The notes under the pieces are model-generated. The model was not told the DNA's origin. It saw nothing but the letters and a program-made list of their open reading frames with translations, and made no database searches. A stretch of DNA of 64,000 nucleotides from NCBI RefSeq assembly GCF_000092185.1, contig NC_014160.1:806001-870000 (forward strand), written 5' to 3'. The position numbers and the translations under genes are program-made. This document shows, in pieces, positions 35,720 to 43,303 of this stretch (position 1 is the stretch's first letter; every line of letters begins with the position of its first letter). The DNA comes from Thermosphaera aggregans DSM 11486 (GTDB lineage: Archaea; Thermoproteota; Thermoprotei_A; Sulfolobales; Desulfurococcaceae).

Positions 35720-36154
35720 GTGCTAGTTGAGCTTTTGCCCCGCGTTGGCTCGCCTAGACCCCCGGCAGGTGTGCTTGGCCCCGGCTTCACGCTGTGTATT
35801 GTTAACTCTGGTAGTGGACTGCGTGTTTTCCTAGAGTCCACGGTGAGCCCGGAGACCCTGTCAAAGTTCTACGGTGTCAAGAAGTCTGGCTATGAAGAAT
35901 TTTTCAAGGTATTTGGTAGCGAAGTATGGGTCGGTGAGGCGAGGCTTAAGCGGGAGTTCGACTTCTACCACACGGACATAATAGTGGCTGATATACCAGG
36001 CTTAGTCAACTCCCTTGAGAACAAGGGTGGCGTGTGCGTCTCCGTGTCCCGAGACCCCGGGTTGAAAATGGTCTTTGCATCTAAGGCCTCTTCGCTACTA
36101 AGTAAGGCTAGTAATACTATACTACGTGGATGGTTAGCGTGTGCAGGATGCTGA
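35720..36154 (+). CDS. Unknown 144-residue island protein
   Basis: A soluble-looking protein from GTG 35720: GPGFTLCIVNSGSGLRVFLE, then KFYGVKKSGYEEFFKVFGSE and REFDFYHTDIIVADIPGLV. No domain recognised. It runs four to seven bases into the next gene (ATG 36148 inside ATGCTGA), so the pair is likely co-translated. Upstream, 35500-35719 holds only AT-rich sequence; ATTAATAAG near 35690 may be its promoter. Confidence 0.55.
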   Translation: MLVELLPRVGSPRPPAGVLGPGFTLCIVNSGSGLRVFLESTVSPETLSKFYGVKKSGYEEFFKVFGSEVWVGEARLKREFDFYHTDIIVADIPGLVNSLENKGGVCVSVSRDPGLKMVFASKASSLLSKASNTILRGWLACAGC

Positions 36155-36771
36155 AGATCCTAGATTCACCCACCATGAAGCCCTTCACACTGAGGGATTG
36201 CGGCGACACAATGGTGGTTGAAATAGATAATATAGTCATCGTGTTGGATAAGAGGCTTGAGAAAACCCATACTGCACTAAGGAGGCTGGAGATAGGGCTA
36301 ACTCTCGACACGCCATTGGAGGCCATCGAGGAGTTTGAGAGGTTGCTAAGGAGGAGGCTTAAGAAGCTTGTAGTCGTCTCCGAGAGGTACGGGGAGGTTG
36401 GTTCTAGTGGTGGATGCCTGGGATCTTTTTTAGCTGGGGCTTTGGATCGGTTGGGAGACTTGAAGAAGCTGAGGCAAAAGCTGGGTGGATTATTGCTGGC
36501 CGAGGTCTCAATAACTGTTACGCCTTCGCCGCCACCTGGTGTTGGCCTAGCAGTCTCCACTGTATTGAGCCGGCTGATGTGGGGTGGGTGGATAACCCTC
36601 GTAGTTGCGTTTATAATTGGGGCAATAAACTTCGCTAGAGGAGGCAGCGAGAAGGGGGAGGAGTACGTTGCTGGCGCTATTAAAGGGGCGGTCGCGATGG
36701 CCTTCTACACGGCGGTAATAACTGGGCTGATTGGGTGGCAACGCGAGGATCGGTTCGGAACCTCGATGTAA
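36148..36771 (+). CDS. Unknown membrane protein with a C-terminal two-helix hairpin
   Basis: About 207 residues. The N-terminal 100 residues are charged and alpha/beta-like (DCGDTMVVEIDNIVIVLDKR; EEFERLLRRRLKKLVVVSER). The C-terminus has two membrane helices (WITLVVAFIIGAINFARGG and GAVAMAFYTAVITGLIGW) joined by the charged loop SEKGEEY. This Gly/Ala-rich hairpin resembles, in layout only, VirB2-type pilins. ATG 36130 is an alternative start. Its 3' end overlaps a convergent gene. Confidence 0.55.
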   Translation: MLKILDSPTMKPFTLRDCGDTMVVEIDNIVIVLDKRLEKTHTALRRLEIGLTLDTPLEAIEEFERLLRRRLKKLVVVSERYGEVGSSGGCLGSFLAGALDRLGDLKKLRQKLGGLLLAEVSITVTPSPPPGVGLAVSTVLSRLMWGGWITLVVAFIIGAINFARGGSEKGEEYVAGAIKGAVAMAFYTAVITGLIGWQREDRFGTSM

Positions 36772-36950
36772 ATCTTTATCTTTTCTCCACTCTGGTAGAC
36801 CTTCCTCCACAGCTCGTTCAACTCGAGCGGTAGGTATATCAAGTGACGCTCTTTCTCCGGGTTAGTCGTCATCCTAGTGTTCTTCTTAGGCCCCAGTGGT
36901 ATAAGCACCTTAGATGTGAACTCAACACTGCTCTTACCTATTGAAACCAC
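36705..36950 (-). CDS. Unknown small island protein
   Basis: 81 residues from GTG 36950: VSIGKSSVEFTSKVLIPLGP, then EKERHLIYLPLELNELWRKV and SGEKIKIYIEVPNRSSRC. Composition and codon use look real. On the minus strand a TTTAAATACCC TATA-like box lies about 20-30 bp upstream, fitting a leaderless transcript. It overlaps the 3' end of the convergent gene by 67 bases. No family recognised. Confidence 0.5.
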   Translation of the reverse strand: MVSIGKSSVEFTSKVLIPLGPKKNTRMTTNPEKERHLIYLPLELNELWRKVYQSGEKIKIYIEVPNRSSRCHPISPVITAV

Positions 36951-37106
36951 CCTAATCTAGGGAAAAGGGGTATTTAAAGCAACCGCACCCACTAATACTT
37001 CACGCTTAATCACCTGTTAATCAGTCGAAATAACAAGGGATTTCAAATTGGAAATAGAGTTCACGCTCAGGAAACCGATCATGAACCGATCCACGCGTGG
37101 GGTAAG

Positions 37107-37157
37107 CCTTGAGAGCTAGTGGGCTCAAGCCCGCGCTGGTTAAATACCATCCCCGGC
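37107..37157 (+). repeat. Decayed tRNA-Ser 3' fragment (attR-like)
   Basis: CCTTGAGAGC, AGTGGGC, CAAGCCCGCGC and CCCCGGC occur in the same order and nearly the same spacing as in tRNA-Ser(TGA) 24827-24878, with four or five substitutions and one deletion. The 5' part and the acceptor partner are missing, so it cannot be a functional tRNA. It marks the right end of the island. Confidence 0.8.
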
Positions 37158-37220
37158 TTTGCCCCGGTATTTCAAATGCTTATTAACCTTGCGGTGTTAA
37201 AGGATTATCTAGTGGTGTTT

Positions 37221-38153
37221 ATGTTCTTCAAGCTTGTCGAGGCCCAGCTTTTATCCTCCGGCGTTCTCATTGAGAAGGAGTTTGAAGTTAAAATGCTCCT
37301 TGCCTGCCTAATCGCGAGAGGCCACGCCCTCCTAGAAGGTGTTCCAGGTGTTGCTAAGACGAGCATGGCTAAATCCGTGGCGAAGCTTTTCAACCTCGGG
37401 TTTAAGAGGGTTCAAATGACACCCGACCTCCTCCCGGGCGATATCATAGGCTTCTACATATTCGACCAGAAAACAGGGGAGTTCAGGCTTAGAAAGGGAC
37501 CAATATTCACCAATATACTTCTCGTCGATGAAGTGAACAGGGCATCGCCAAGGACGCAGTCAGCTCTTCTCGAAGCAATGCAGGAGAGGCAGGTCACTAT
37601 AGAAGGCGATTCTTTCAGGCTTGAGGAGCCATTCATGGTTGTTGCAACCCAGAACCCTGTTGAAATGGAGGGGGTCTTCCCTCTGCCGGAGGCACAGCTT
37701 GACAGGTTTCTAGTGAAGATTAACACAGGGTATCCCTCGCGGGAAGGGTTTAAGACTTTGTTGAAAAAGATTGACGAGCTTGAATCAGCTATCGAGGGTT
37801 TAAAACCAGTGGTCTCGAAGGAACAGGTTGTTAAAGCGATTCACGAAGCAAGAAGCATCACTGTTGACGACGCCATATACGACTACATAGTATCTATTGT
37901 TGAAGAAACAAGGACTCATCCAGCCGTAAGGCTCGGAGGCTCCCCCCGGGCCGGGATAGCCATACTGCGCTTATCTAGAGCATGGGCTTACCTTGAAGGG
38001 AGAAACTATGTGATACCAGATGATGTGAAAGCTGTCGCGAAGCCGGCACTAGCGCACAGGCTCGTCCTCAAGCCCGAGTACGAGGTCGAAGGCGTCAGCG
38101 CTGAGAAAATAGTTGACGACGTGTTAAACAAGGTTCAGGTGCCGAAGCCTTGA
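37221..38153 (+). CDS. MoxR-family AAA+ ATPase
   Basis: A 310-residue ATPase with Walker A EGVPGVAKTSMAK, Walker B NILLVDEVNRASPRTQSAL, the MoxR hallmark MQERQVTIEG, sensor 1 VVATQNPVEMEGVFPLPEAQ and Arg finger LDRFLVK. This is canonical MoxR. The open frame extends upstream through the tRNA remnant, but ATG 37221 has GTGGTG just upstream and fits the family length. It heads a six-gene overlapping operon with a DUF58 protein, the usual MoxR partner. Confidence 0.93.
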   Translation: MFFKLVEAQLLSSGVLIEKEFEVKMLLACLIARGHALLEGVPGVAKTSMAKSVAKLFNLGFKRVQMTPDLLPGDIIGFYIFDQKTGEFRLRKGPIFTNILLVDEVNRASPRTQSALLEAMQERQVTIEGDSFRLEEPFMVVATQNPVEMEGVFPLPEAQLDRFLVKINTGYPSREGFKTLLKKIDELESAIEGLKPVVSKEQVVKAIHEARSITVDDAIYDYIVSIVEETRTHPAVRLGGSPRAGIAILRLSRAWAYLEGRNYVIPDDVKAVAKPALAHRLVLKPEYEVEGVSAEKIVDDVLNKVQVPKP

Positions 38154-38959
38154 AAAACCTTGCCTTGATCGCAACAATAGTGTTGCTAGCCCCTCTCTTG
38201 GCGAACGGGGGCATCTTCCCAGCTCCACAACCAGTTTCCTTCAACAACCCCATCAGGCACACCCCGGGATTCCCCGGAGCACTTTACGACGAGGACTTAA
38301 TCAGAGAGATTCTGTCAAGACTTACCTCTGGCAACAACGCATATTCTCCACCCGGCATGCTCATTGAAAACCCGTTTGCCCCGGGCTCATCGGCCCAGCA
38401 GCCCTCACCCAGCAACCAGGTTCAACCCCCGAGCATTTCCGACTTAGATATACCGGAGTCGCTTCCCAACCCATGGGGCGGTCTGCAGGACGCTTTCCCC
38501 AACATGCCCCAACCATCTCTCCCAGCTATTTCAATACCGAGCCTAACAGGTATCAACCCATTGCTCATCCTGCTCATCTCACTCGTTACCGCTGTTGCGT
38601 TGATTGCCTGGTATGGTAGGGGAGGTTTGAAAACAGGTTTGCAACGTGGCATAACCGGGATTATTGGCAGAATAGCTGGTAAGACCTCTCCGGGGGAAGC
38701 GATTGGCGGGGACCCGGTCTCACTGTACTGGGCGGCGGTTGCGCATGTTTCGAAAACCACTGGAAGAGTTAAGATGGACCCTGAGACGCACTGGGAGTAT
38801 TTCACAAGGGTTAGGGGCTTCTTAACTCCCCCTCTCCAAGAGTTCTTCAAAGAGTTAACGAGGATTTACGAGCTGGCAAGATACGGCCACTTCAACGATC
38901 CAGCGCTGTCTAAGCAGGCTCTAGACAACTATCGGGGACTGGTGGGGGGAGGGGGTTGA
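38150..38959 (+). CDS. Membrane-anchored protein with DUF4129-like C-terminus
   Basis: 269 residues: an N-terminal signal peptide (NLALIATIVLLAPLLANGG), a Pro/Ser/Asn-rich extracellular stretch of about 110 residues, one membrane helix (INPLLILLISLVTAVALIAW), and a cytosolic domain ending in HWEYFTRVRGFLTPPLQEFF and ELARYGHF. That ending is like the DUF4129 domain found in MoxR/DUF58 operons. TTG 38150 overlaps the MoxR stop by four bases. Confidence 0.7.
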   Translation: MKNLALIATIVLLAPLLANGGIFPAPQPVSFNNPIRHTPGFPGALYDEDLIREILSRLTSGNNAYSPPGMLIENPFAPGSSAQQPSPSNQVQPPSISDLDIPESLPNPWGGLQDAFPNMPQPSLPAISIPSLTGINPLLILLISLVTAVALIAWYGRGGLKTGLQRGITGIIGRIAGKTSPGEAIGGDPVSLYWAAVAHVSKTTGRVKMDPETHWEYFTRVRGFLTPPLQEFFKELTRIYELARYGHFNDPALSKQALDNYRGLVGGGG

Positions 38960-40083
38960 AGCCTAGCATTGTTTTCAACACTATCCCAAGGCTTACAGCT
39001 CTTCTTCTGGTTTACGAGGTTTCATCCGTCCCGACAGGGTTGTCTATTACAGGCCTCTTCACGGGGATTTGGGAAATAGCTGGTGGCGCGGCGGGCATTC
39101 TCGCGCTGATTCAATACGTAGCGGTGGCCCTGGCAGTCTTAACCCTGCTCACGGGCTCGGTGACAATGTATTCGCTCACCCTCGCAGTGATCATGGTTTC
39201 AAGACTACAGGCTGGGGCTGGATATATTCCTGTCACTGGTTTCGCAGGATTACCTGTCATGCTCTTCATTGATAATTTAAAAAACACTTACAGGGATGAT
39301 CAATCGGCCACAATAATCTATAATAAAAGGTTCGGCTTTCACAGGAGCGTCTTTAAAATGATTGCTCTCCTAACCCCTTTACTCCTCCCAGCATTGGCGA
39401 TATCTTACTACGTTTACTCGTTAAACAGCTATTTGCTGAGTGTTGAAAACCCTTTTACAAGCATTGTAAAACTCAACCGTTTACTGATTCTCGGGTTCAC
39501 AGTAGGCTTGTCAATAGCTTCTTACAAAGCGGTTTCAAACCTCTTTGAAATAATACCCCTATTCATGTATCCTTCGAGAAAGCTCTCACTGGAAATGTTG
39601 ACCAGCAGGATGGATATAGACATATGGTTTAAACCCGTTTTCAACACTATGAGGAGCATTATTTTCGGAAGCATCATAGCTCCTTTCATCTTCGCCGGGC
39701 TCGACGGGCTTGTCTCGGCAGTATTGCCTTACCTGTATTATACTTCCGAAGGCTTTAACCTCGGAATTATCATGCACATGGTCAGATTAATCTTTCCATA
39801 CCTGTCATTCATAGCGGGGGGTTACATAGCGGGCAAGCTTGTATCGGCCCTGTATTCTTTGAACTTAAAGAGGGCTTTACTAATCCCTATTCTTGCGTTG
39901 ACGATCCTGTATGTTAGTTCAGCCTTATACACTTACGTGTTGACGAAAAACATTTTGTACGCTCTGCTAAACCCTTCACTCGATAGGTTTGTGTCGGAGG
40001 CGGAAGCCGTGTTTAATAACTACTATGCGTCATTCTTCATCCTCGTAGACACTGTTGGGAACTTTTTGGGGGTGGCACCGTGA
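38956..40083 (+). CDS. Polytopic membrane protein of the MoxR/DUF58 operon
   Basis: 375 residues with about eight hydrophobic segments and little else; starts at TTG 38956 overlapping the preceding stop, and its stop overlaps the next start. No family recognised. Membrane proteins of this type between MoxR and DUF58 are usual and presumably form a membrane platform for the complex. Confidence 0.65.
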   Translation: MKPSIVFNTIPRLTALLLVYEVSSVPTGLSITGLFTGIWEIAGGAAGILALIQYVAVALAVLTLLTGSVTMYSLTLAVIMVSRLQAGAGYIPVTGFAGLPVMLFIDNLKNTYRDDQSATIIYNKRFGFHRSVFKMIALLTPLLLPALAISYYVYSLNSYLLSVENPFTSIVKLNRLLILGFTVGLSIASYKAVSNLFEIIPLFMYPSRKLSLEMLTSRMDIDIWFKPVFNTMRSIIFGSIIAPFIFAGLDGLVSAVLPYLYYTSEGFNLGIIMHMVRLIFPYLSFIAGGYIAGKLVSALYSLNLKRALLIPILALTILYVSSALYTYVLTKNILYALLNPSLDRFVSEAEAVFNNYYASFFILVDTVGNFLGVAP

Positions 40084-40310
40084 GCGGTAAGATGGAGAAG
40101 GGAAGGAAGGCATTGATCTATCTCGCATTGGCAACCGCCCTCCTCGTGTTATCCATCCTATTCCTCTTATGGTCTATTAGCTATATGGAGAGGGGTAGGA
40201 TAGCAACCTCCCTGGTCTCGGCACTGGCAGGTTTCTCTCTCCTGTCAGCAGCATTGTATGCTCTAAGGCTTTCAGCCTACATATACGGTGTTGAGAAAAG
40301 CGAGCAGTGA
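40080..40310 (+). CDS. Small two-helix membrane protein
   Basis: 76 residues from GTG 40080, overlapping the previous stop (GTGA). Helices ALIYLALATALLVLSILFLL and ATSLVSALAGFSLLSAALYA, with a basic N-terminus. Unknown function; part of the MoxR/DUF58 operon by overlap and spacing. Confidence 0.65.
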   Translation: MSGKMEKGRKALIYLALATALLVLSILFLLWSISYMERGRIATSLVSALAGFSLLSAALYALRLSAYIYGVEKSEQ

Positions 40311-40327
40311 AAAGGGTTTGATACAGC

Positions 40328-41872
40328 ATGATTAGCCGGGGGAGGAAGCAGGTTTTAACCCCCTTGGTCACAGGGTCTGTAATCCTCGTACTCATTTTCG
40401 CGGGAATCATGGGATTAGTGGAGAAGGGCCCGCCGAACCCGGCCCTGCCGGGGGGAGCATCCCCTCTCAACCCGGGAAACCTTGGAATATCCGACTTCTT
40501 CAACGCGTTGAAAAACAAGTACCCGTTGACAAAGGCGGTCACATCGCTCGCGGACTTGGACTTCGGGGGGAGTGATGGGAGATGTGTTTACATCGTTATA
40601 TCCCCTGAGACGGCTTTTACCCTTGAAGACAACATAGCGGTGTTTAAGAAACTATTAGAGTGTAGTGAGCCAGCTCTACTAGTTGCCAGCGAGTACGACA
40701 CTGGGTTATCAACACTCGCACGCCCCTCGGGAGTAATATACGGGCGTGTAGAAGATGGACTACCTTACATCACCGCTGTCTTCACCTTAAAGGCGCAAAC
40801 CGTCAACCTCACTCTCGACATCGCTTCAAGCATCGTGGTATCCGAACCCTCCTTCATCCCGTATGATATCAGGCCTGTGCCGGGCGGGCATTCAGAGACC
40901 TTCGCAATCGTCACACTCGAAGCGGAAATTACCGAGTCCAAAGTCCTCGGTTACGCCAACAATATAATAGACTTGAACACTGGCGGCAGATATGAAAGAG
41001 TCGATGTCGCCACCCTTACCCGTGCGAAGATAAAGCTTCCTGACGGCAGGGTCAGGAGCTATAGGGAGGTAGTGGTTAGTGATGGCTCAATTTTTCTAAA
41101 CCAGGTTTTAAGGTCCAAGGAGGGTGGGAAGTATTTCGAGGTAGTTATGAGCCTGGTTGACGAGCTTTGCGACGGAGAGAGGGATTGCAGGATCGTAGTG
41201 GACTCCTCTAAATACCCGGTAATCGATTCTGAAACGCTGCTTTCACGGTCAGACTTAACGCTCAGTTTATTTATGCAGGACTGGTATTTCTCAGCAGCAC
41301 TCCTTATTCCAAAGCTCCTTCACCCTTCAACATGGTTTATTCCAGCCCTCTCTATCACGGGGGACTGGCTTGAAGTAGCGATGAGGGATCAGGTTACGGG
41401 CACGTTAATAGTTCTGGCCACATTCCTCCTACTGTATCTGTTTTTTGAAAGTAAAATGCCATCGGTTAAGGATGAAAGACTGAGTGAAGTTTTGGAGAAA
41501 GAAGAGTATGCTACTTCAACCATCAGGGAGGCTGTAGTGAAAGGTAAGTATAGCTTTACACGTCAAGACTTTATCAGGCTTTACGAGATAGTGAACACTT
41601 ATTTCAGAGAGCTAGTAGGAGTATCGATGGAGAGTCGCGAGGCGTTAACACTTCTTGCTAGATATGTAGGGAGGGAGGTGGCGGAGGAATATCTGAACTC
41701 TATGAACAGGCTTCGCGACAAGGCCTTGGGAAGGAGGAGGCTCCCGTTAATCATATCCTGGCACAGACTTGTAGAGAAGAAGATCAGGGAGTCCGAGGAG
41801 ATTTTAAACAAGCTTGGGGCTTCCATGGCGGATGAGAAGGGATTCGAATACTTGGAGATGAGGAGGGTCTAG
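40328..41872 (+). CDS. DUF4350-like membrane protein
   Basis: 514 residues. A membrane helix at about 12-30, an extracellular region with a GATase-like beginning (PGNLGISDFFNALKNKYPLT, then CVYIVISPETAFTLED), a second membrane helix near residue 360-380 (VTGTLIVLATFLLLYLFF), and a C-terminal cytosolic helical part. This is the layout of DUF4350 proteins found with MoxR and DUF58. ATG 40328. Confidence 0.68.
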   Translation: MISRGRKQVLTPLVTGSVILVLIFAGIMGLVEKGPPNPALPGGASPLNPGNLGISDFFNALKNKYPLTKAVTSLADLDFGGSDGRCVYIVISPETAFTLEDNIAVFKKLLECSEPALLVASEYDTGLSTLARPSGVIYGRVEDGLPYITAVFTLKAQTVNLTLDIASSIVVSEPSFIPYDIRPVPGGHSETFAIVTLEAEITESKVLGYANNIIDLNTGGRYERVDVATLTRAKIKLPDGRVRSYREVVVSDGSIFLNQVLRSKEGGKYFEVVMSLVDELCDGERDCRIVVDSSKYPVIDSETLLSRSDLTLSLFMQDWYFSAALLIPKLLHPSTWFIPALSITGDWLEVAMRDQVTGTLIVLATFLLLYLFFESKMPSVKDERLSEVLEKEEYATSTIREAVVKGKYSFTRQDFIRLYEIVNTYFRELVGVSMESREALTLLARYVGREVAEEYLNSMNRLRDKALGRRRLPLIISWHRLVEKKIRESEEILNKLGASMADEKGFEYLEMRRV

Positions 41873-41873
41873 A

Positions 41874-43220
41874 TTGGGGACGAGCGTTTTGGCGACGCAC
41901 AGGGCGAGAACCCTTCTCATTCTATCCGCGGTCGCGATAACTGGTGGGGTGTTTTATGATTACAGAATGGTTTACACGGGGCTCGCAATATTTTTCACAA
42001 CCCTGGCTCTCCGAGGCTTAATAACTCTCTCAAGCATAGCTGCTTCAAGGCTCCAGGTTGAATGGGTTTATAAACCCTGTGTCGAGGGGGAAAGGCTGGT
42101 CGTTGAAGCTGTCTTCAGGAATAAACTCCCCTTCCCCGCGGGGCTTCTAGAGGCATCAATCAACTACACTCCTCACCTCCGCCTGCTAGAGGGTAGCAGG
42201 GCAGGGGTTTTCACAGTGCCCGGGAGGGGGGAGGTGAGATATAGGCTCGTCTTCAAAGCCAGGACTGGAAGGCATAAGATCGGCCCTTTCAAGATCATTG
42301 TGAGAGACTTGTTCGGCCTTTTCAGAACGCCGGAGTTCATGGTTGGAAGCGCGTGTGAGGTGAGGGTTAAGCCGAGAGCGAGCGAGACGGTTGTTAGAAG
42401 GCTCTTCGCCTACACAAGGACGCTCGGGTTGACGAGGACGAGGGAGCCGGGTGTTGGTGTTGAATTTTACGATGTACGGGAGTATGAACCCGGTGATGAG
42501 CTGAGGAAGATTGACTGGAAGAAGCTGGCTTCAAAGAACATTCTCGCCGTGAAGGAGATGGAGAGGGAGGCTTTCCAAAACATTATCTTCGTAGTGGATG
42601 GTACAAGTACTGCGATGAAGGGGCCTTACGGGGGGACGCCTTTCGAGCATGTGGCCAGGGTGGTTTCATCAATAACGAGGTTTTTATCCTCCAGGGGCGA
42701 CTCGGTAGGGCTCGTAGTCTACTCGGACAGAGGGGTCATGTCAACAAGTGGCTTGTTGAAAGGCAGGAGGGCCTACGCTGAAGTACTGTCTCTCCTCTCA
42801 AACACCGAGTTCGCGGTTAGGGAGGGGTCGAGCGATTACGAGAGAGCGGGAGTACTAGACATGGTTTTCAAGAGAATCCTCGAGATCATGCCTAGGGAGA
42901 GAAATGCTGTTTTCTGGTTCACCACTAGCGGGGCGCAAATATACGCTTCCTCCCTGATAAACGTCGTAAATAAGATTTCCCAGCTAGGGAACACTGTCTA
43001 CGTGGTGATTCCAGTAACTGTTGCTTACGAGGTCGTGGGCTTGGAGAAAACTGCCAGAGCGATTTTCAGGTTGAAAACGTTTGAGCAGGTGAGGAGGGAA
43101 CTAGAGTTCGCTAGGAGCTTGAAGAAGCTCGGCGTTAAAACCCTGGCCATAGGTCCCGAGCATATCCCCCAGGTTGTCGTAAACATTATTGAAACCCTGG
43201 CGGCATCGTGGAAAGGCTAG
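41874..43220 (+). CDS. DUF58-family protein (MoxR partner)
   Basis: 448 residues. Two N-terminal membrane segments, a beta domain (RYRLVFKARTGRHKIGPFKI, DLFGLF), then the DUF58 signature GVEFYDVREYEPGDELRKID and WKKLASKNILAVKEMERE, followed by a VWA-like fold (IIFVVDGTSTAMKGPYGG). TTG 41874 follows GAGGAGGGTC one base after the preceding stop. DUF58/MoxR pairs are linked to maturation of membrane or metal-containing complexes. Confidence 0.88.
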   Translation: MGTSVLATHRARTLLILSAVAITGGVFYDYRMVYTGLAIFFTTLALRGLITLSSIAASRLQVEWVYKPCVEGERLVVEAVFRNKLPFPAGLLEASINYTPHLRLLEGSRAGVFTVPGRGEVRYRLVFKARTGRHKIGPFKIIVRDLFGLFRTPEFMVGSACEVRVKPRASETVVRRLFAYTRTLGLTRTREPGVGVEFYDVREYEPGDELRKIDWKKLASKNILAVKEMEREAFQNIIFVVDGTSTAMKGPYGGTPFEHVARVVSSITRFLSSRGDSVGLVVYSDRGVMSTSGLLKGRRAYAEVLSLLSNTEFAVREGSSDYERAGVLDMVFKRILEIMPRERNAVFWFTTSGAQIYASSLINVVNKISQLGNTVYVVIPVTVAYEVVGLEKTARAIFRLKTFEQVRRELEFARSLKKLGVKTLAIGPEHIPQVVVNIIETLAASWKG

Positions 43221-43303
43221 CCAGGCTCGTGGTTAAATGATTAAATTTCCATTCTCAAATCTCAAGTACTTTGAAAGCTTAGAATCGAAAAGAGTGATTT
43301 GAA

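Larger units (their letters stand above)
24880..37157. mobile_element. Accessory island bounded by tRNA-Ser and a decayed tRNA-Ser copy
   Basis: About 12.3 kb lies between the 3' end of the intact tRNA-Ser(TGA) and a roughly 51-bp degenerate repeat of that tRNA's 3' part in the same orientation, the footprint expected of an element integrated at a tRNA 3' end. Inside are decayed genes, two restriction-modification systems and unknown genes, AT-richer than the flanking ribosomal and MoxR operons. No integrase gene or fragment was recognised, so it is probably a degraded, immobile remnant. Confidence 0.65.

Noticed and set aside
24880-37157. Integrase gene for the tRNA-Ser island
   Set aside because: No protein in the interval shows the R-H-R-Y tyrosine recombinase pattern or a serine recombinase motif; the element seems to have lost it or used one supplied in trans.
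37119-37220. N-terminal extension of the MoxR ATPase
   Set aside because: The extra codons come from the decayed tRNA-Ser fragment; ATG 37221 with GTGGTG upstream fits the MoxR family length.
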